Source: Bacteroidota bacterium (GTDB lineage: Bacteria > Bacteroidota > Bacteroidia > Chitinophagales > Chitinophagaceae). Taken from it: 64,000 nucleotides of DNA. Positions 60,700-64,000 of this stretch are shown in pieces; within the stretch, counting starts at the first letter, position 1, and every line of letters starts with the position of its first letter. The notes below the pieces were generated by a model. The model was not told the origin of the DNA and did no database searches. It was given only the letters and a program-made list of their open reading frames with translations. The stretch is from contig JAFDZS010000011.1 of NCBI GenBank assembly GCA_018266775.1, positions 255,245-319,244 on the forward strand. The letters are read 5' to 3'. The position numbers and the translations under genes are program-made.

Positions 60700-61329
60700 A
60701 TGAGCGTGATTCCCAAACTTGCCTCCTCACTTAAACGAAGAGACGAAATACCTAACCAGGAACTGGCCAGGCAAATTGCAGCCAGAAAAGATCAGCAGGC
60801 GGTACAGGAATTGGTTGACCACCTGAGCCATAAAAGTAAAGACATTCAAAACGATTGCATCAAAGTGTTGTATGAAATTGGCGCTGTTAATCCTTCGCTG
60901 ATTGCCAGGCATGCACAATCATTTATTGCATTGCTGGATCATAAAAACAACCGGTTGCAATGGGGTGGCATGACGGCTTTGCATTGCATTACTCCCGAAA
61001 ACCCCAGGCTGGTTGCTGCTGCACTGGATAAAATACTTGCTGCGGCAAATATGGGTTCTGTCATTACAAAAGATTATGCTGTAAATATTTTAATAGCACT
61101 TTGTGCATTACAACAATATGAAACAAAAATATTTCCGTTACTGGTGGAACAATTATTAAACAGCCCCTCCAACCAATTGCCCATGTATGCAGAAAAAGCA
61201 ATGCCCATTATTAATGATAAAAATAAAACTGTATTTATTAAAGCACTTACTTCCAGGCTTAACGATATAGAAAAGGATACTAAACGAAAAAGAGTGGAGG
61301 CGGTGATCAGGAAAGTGAGCAGCAAATAA
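60700..61329 (+). CDS. HEAT/ARM-like repeat protein
   Basis: 209 aa. Alpha-alpha helical pairs typical of HEAT/ARM repeats: QAVQELVDHLSHKSKDIQND, RHAQSFIALLDHKNNRLQW and VAAALDKILAAANMGSVITK. No signal peptide; cytoplasmic scaffold. Two ATGs in frame (60697 and 60700) cannot be resolved. Confidence 0.75.
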   Translation: MSVIPKLASSLKRRDEIPNQELARQIAARKDQQAVQELVDHLSHKSKDIQNDCIKVLYEIGAVNPSLIARHAQSFIALLDHKNNRLQWGGMTALHCITPENPRLVAAALDKILAAANMGSVITKDYAVNILIALCALQQYETKIFPLLVEQLLNSPSNQLPMYAEKAMPIINDKNKTVFIKALTSRLNDIEKDTKRKRVEAVIRKVSSK

Positions 61330-61419
61330 ATTCCCGGGCCAGTACACCGATCATCAAAAAACCGTTTCAATATTTAGCAGGCTGAAAACTGGTTAGTATA
61401 TTGAGTAAAAGTATCAGCC

Positions 61420-61938
61420 ATGAAAAAAAATGTATTGCTCACACTTGTTGCAGTGTGCATTTTCACCACCCTTTCCGCACAAAAAACAGCTTGCTCCGAC
61501 ACGCAATGCAGGGCCTTTGATTTTTGGGTAGGCAACTGGGAAGTATTTGCCAAAAACGGAAAGAAAGCCGGGGACAGTAAAATCTCCCTAATCTTAGACA
61601 GTTGTGTTGTACTGGAAGAATGGACCAGTGCCAATGCACAGAAAGGTGTTATCTACAAAGGGAAAAGTTTCAACACCTACAACGCTGCTTCGCACCAGTG
61701 GCAGCAAACCTGGGTGGACAATACCGGCAGTACCACAGAATTTTTACGGGGTGTGGCCACCAGCGGGCAAATTATTTTTTATGCAGACAATGTGCCTTCC
61801 GTTAATGGCAAAGCTTTTATGCGCAGGTTAACTTTTACAAAACTGAACGATAATGAAGTAAGGCAATGGGGCGAAAAAAGCGATGATAACGGACAAACAT
61901 GGGTTACTGAATATGATTTGGATTACAGGAGAAAGTAA
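61420..61938 (+). CDS. Hypothetical secreted DUF1579-like protein
   Basis: 172 aa, signal peptide MKKNVLLTLVAVCIFTTLSAQ. FDFWVGNWEVF is the recognisable start of the DUF1579-like lipocalin-type fold, with WQQTWVDNTGSTTEF later. The Cys pair (ACSDTQC) is near the N-terminus. Function unknown. It lies 91 bp downstream of the HEAT-like gene. Confidence 0.75.
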   Translation: MKKNVLLTLVAVCIFTTLSAQKTACSDTQCRAFDFWVGNWEVFAKNGKKAGDSKISLILDSCVVLEEWTSANAQKGVIYKGKSFNTYNAASHQWQQTWVDNTGSTTEFLRGVATSGQIIFYADNVPSVNGKAFMRRLTFTKLNDNEVRQWGEKSDDNGQTWVTEYDLDYRRK

Positions 61939-61951
61939 GTTAGGTACTTTA

Positions 61952-62500
61952 TTATGAATTCTCAATTTCGTGTCCTATATCCATAAAGAAACGTTTGAAT
62001 AACTGGTAAGCGGTAATATCGCAATTAATGTGATGGAACATTTTTGTTGCTGCATGCTCACAGTATAGGCAAATATTCAGGCAGTCAACTATCGCATTAT
62101 TTGTATCATAAAAAACAATTGCATCTCTGTAAATTGGTGCACACAACCAATTCGGAATTTCTTTTACTTCTGTCAATAAAATTTGTTTGATCTTATTAAT
62201 ATTTGGATCATCCTGTTTAAATGTATGTGTTTTCTTACCTGAAAAATGTAATTGCCCTTTTGCATCAATTAAGTATTGTGTTTGTTTCAGCAGAGTGTTT
62301 AACTCCGAAAGCCTGGTTTCTTCCAAATCAGTTAAATTAATTCGTTCATCTTTGCAGGACTGAAGTTTTTCCCACTCCCCTTGCAGTTGTGTTTTTACTC
62401 TCCCATATTCTTCACCACGTTGAAAAGAATAGGTTTCAACATATGCGAATTCAAGATTGCTTATAAATTCTGGAGAGTTGGTGTAGGTATAAAGTGTCAT
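61952..62500 (-). CDS. Hypothetical protein, unknown family
   Basis: 182 aa, no signal peptide. The middle is helical and charged (KTQLQGEWEKLQSCKDERI); the C-terminal part has a possible metal pair CLNICLYCEHAATKMFHH. I cannot assign a family. Its ATG overlaps the stop of the upstream membrane-protein gene by four bases (ATGA), so the two are translationally coupled. Confidence 0.65.
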   Translation of the reverse strand: MTLYTYTNSPEFISNLEFAYVETYSFQRGEEYGRVKTQLQGEWEKLQSCKDERINLTDLEETRLSELNTLLKQTQYLIDAKGQLHFSGKKTHTFKQDDPNINKIKQILLTEVKEIPNWLCAPIYRDAIVFYDTNNAIVDCLNICLYCEHAATKMFHHINCDITAYQLFKRFFMDIGHEIENS

Positions 62501-62919
62501 TTAATTGTATTTTTTGGTGTATTGTCTTTTTCTTCGGCGTTTTTGAAGATCAGTAAAAATATATACAGTGGAAATATGAATACAGACAGCATGGCACCAA
62601 TGGAAGGTTCATAATCCTGGCCCGCCATGGCCACGGAGGATCCGGAAATAAGAAAAACAAAACCGGCAGTTATTCCCAGCAGTATCTTAAATAGTATTTT
62701 TTTAAACGCACGTGGCCAGGTGAGCAATATGATCCAGGATAAAATAAAGGGTAAAAAGAACGATAATGTCAACCAATCTTCCCATAAGTATTCCGCAATC
62801 CACAATCCCTGGTTACTGTCATTGCCGGTATCAATAATATTTCCAAATGGCAAAATAAACAGCACTATAATGATTACGGAAATCAGAACCACGATTATCT
62901 TTTGTATAATCCTGAGCAT
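62497..62919 (-). CDS. Hypothetical four-helix membrane protein
   Basis: 140 aa from ATG at 62919; a TTG four codons upstream is an alternative. Four hydrophobic helices, about 8-24 (IVVLISVIIIVLFILPF), 48-66 (LSFFLPFILSWIILLTW), 75-97 and 105-122 (GAMLSVFIFPLYIFLLIF). No family recognised. Coupled to the 182-aa gene downstream. Confidence 0.65.
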   Translation of the reverse strand: MLRIIQKIIVVLISVIIIVLFILPFGNIIDTGNDSNQGLWIAEYLWEDWLTLSFFLPFILSWIILLTWPRAFKKILFKILLGITAGFVFLISGSSVAMAGQDYEPSIGAMLSVFIFPLYIFLLIFKNAEEKDNTPKNTIK

Positions 62920-63258
62920 GTTTGTTTCCAACGAATATAGTTGATTTTTGCTTCCCGCATTTTAATGCGTGTGCCCTACCGACCACACCACAACAGGTTC
63001 ATAAAATGATCCTCTATTTTCAATCCACTTTATTACGCGTTTGTTTATTTTCGTTACGCTTATTAAAAATGGAAAGCTATCCCAAAATATATCTCTGTCA
63101 CCGCATCGTGCAGGCCAAACTATTTATTAATGCACAATGAATTTACCAAAGCGCCTAAACATGTTATGGTCTTGAAGCGTTGTTTAAAGATGATCCAGGA
63201 AACTGGTTCTCACTAGGGCAAAAAAATAAATCCTGTAAAAGCTGCTGAAGGTTGTATC
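62920..63258. other. Intergenic region with an AraC-regulator relic
   Basis: About 340 bp without an intact gene. The relic at 63069-63140 is described separately; the rest, to 63258, shows no conserved coding. Confidence 0.55.
63069..63140 (+). pseudogene. Relic of an AraC-family regulator N-terminus
   Basis: A 23-codon frame reads MESYPKIYLCHRIVQAKLFI and then NAQ before a stop. It is very like the first residues of Bacteroidota AraC-type regulators, which start with YPKxYLYxRIVQAKLFID and continue to a helix-turn-helix. Everything downstream is missing or scrambled. It is taken as a decayed gene. Confidence 0.45.
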
Positions 63259-64000
63259 TTATTGAACAGCCTTTGGCAGTTTTTTTTGCTGATACATTTT
63301 CCAGCCAAAATAAAACAGTATGAATATTGTAATGCAGACGAATACGGTAATGATTTCCGGTAATGACACATGGTATAAAAGCCATACAATGGCAACAACA
63401 GCCAATACCGGCACCACCAGCCCACCCGGAATTTTAAAAGTACCGGCAGCCGTAGTATTTTTTTGCAAGCGCAATTTAATGGTGGCCAATGCCACAGCAA
63501 GATAAATCAGCAGTATAAAAGAACTGGTAAGATCAGCCAATTTCTTAAAATTACCAGTTGACGCAAATACAAATCCCAGTGCCGCATACACGATAATGGC
63601 CCAGTATGGCGTGGCATATTTTGAATGTATCTTTCCCAGGAATGCGGGCAGCAATTTATCGCGGGATGCAGCATATACAATGCGTGGTGAGGCAAGAACA
63701 TCTCCGCATAATAAGCCAAACATTGATACCACACCGGCAATCAATATCACGGTAGCGCCTGCTTTGCCTGCGATGATATGGGCTACAGCGATAAATGCAT
63801 TCTCTTTATACCTGCTTAAATCATTTCCCAATACACCCTGTGCAACTAATTGCAATAACAGGTACAGCAGCACCACACCTGTAATGCCGCCTAAAATTCC
63901 TTTAGGAATATTTTTTTGCGGTTGTTTCACTTCCCCGCTTACATTCAACGCGGTTTCTGAACCGGCAAATGCAAAGAACAGCGTTAGCGAAGTATTGCCG
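63259..64000 (-). CDS. Amino-acid permease (APC family), partial
   Basis: C-terminal part of at least 247 residues; the frame is open to the window edge and continues beyond it. The sequence at the edge (LFFAFAGSETALNVSGEVKQ, then PQKNIP) is the typical APC transport motif. It is followed by the membrane helices GGITGVVLLYLLLQLVAQGV, AGATVILIAGVVSMFGLL, YWAIIVYAALGFVF, FILLIYLAVALATI and VVPVLAVVAIVWLLYH, and a final helix ending near KMYQQKKLP. Import of amino acids or polyamines, substrate unknown. Confidence 0.87.
   Translation of the reverse strand, partial: GNTSLTLFFAFAGSETALNVSGEVKQPQKNIPKGILGGITGVVLLYLLLQLVAQGVLGNDLSRYKENAFIAVAHIIAGKAGATVILIAGVVSMFGLLCGDVLASPRIVYAASRDKLLPAFLGKIHSKYATPYWAIIVYAALGFVFASTGNFKKLADLTSSFILLIYLAVALATIKLRLQKNTTAAGTFKIPGGLVVPVLAVVAIVWLLYHVSLPEIITVFVCITIFILFYFGWKMYQQKKLPKAVQ

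Overview
The window reads as a chromosomal segment of a Bacteroidota bacterium, most likely a member of the Chitinophagaceae. Support comes from type IX secretion sorting tails of type A (25.9-27.1 kb, 36.0-38.7 kb) and type B (46.9-49.4 kb), two large outer-membrane barrel receptors with carboxypeptidase-regulatory-like N-termini, LytS/LytT-type signalling, an ECF sigma factor with a long C-terminal extension, TAnnTTTG-like promoter boxes, and an almost complete lack of Shine-Dalgarno sequences. I see no rRNA, tRNA, CRISPR array, transposase or prophage block. The window ends inside an amino-acid permease gene.

Layout. 0-8.7 kb is signalling and translation: a three-PAS histidine kinase, an EF-G paralogue, a His-rich small protein, a LytS/LytT pair and a divergent ARPP-1-like secreted protein, with a candidate LytTR operator in the shared upstream region. 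8.8-14.5 kb carries an ECF42-like sigma factor with its DGPF partner, a PQQ-type sugar dehydrogenase lipoprotein, an endonuclease/exonuclease/phosphatase protein, a PHB-depolymerase-like esterase and a DoxX-like protein. 14.6-17.3 kb is an A/T-rich patch of poorly characterised genes. 17.4-29.5 kb is exported and degradative: an outer-membrane barrel, a beta-propeller lipoprotein, a PL10 pectate lyase, two S9 peptidases and a T9SS cargo protein. 29.7-35.8 kb holds a DUF4062 protein, an internally duplicated lipoprotein, an alpha/beta hydrolase, an orphan ParA ATPase and a DUF3303 protein.

36.0-43.0 kb is the most unusual part. A T9SS beta-helix adhesin is followed upstream by three tandem phage tail-collar paralogues. 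Next come a formyltransferase-like gene translationally coupled to a leaderless periplasmic-binding-protein homologue, and a 44-codon Cys-rich ORF with its own intrinsic terminator. All lie on the minus strand. This is my best candidate for an undescribed system.

43-54.5 kb has small lipoproteins and membrane proteins, TauE, NIPSNAP, gluconokinase, a CHY zinc finger, a giant T9SS type-B protein, an Ntox23-like protein and a second barrel receptor. 54.5-64 kb has a 123-bp tandem array, a Gfo/Idh/MocA plus DUF1080 pair probably acting on 3-keto sugars, D-lactate dehydrogenase, a 60-aa small protein, WG- and HEAT-like repeat proteins, hypothetical genes, a relic of an AraC regulator and the partial permease.

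The intergenic DNA is rich in short hairpin elements of at least three families, with compensatory stem changes between copies. They occur at 4.9, 14.5, 17.3, 27.2, 43.1 and 50.4 kb. A separate A/T-rich repeat occurs at 10.5 and 46.4 kb. Several intrinsic terminators were located by eye and help define transcription units.
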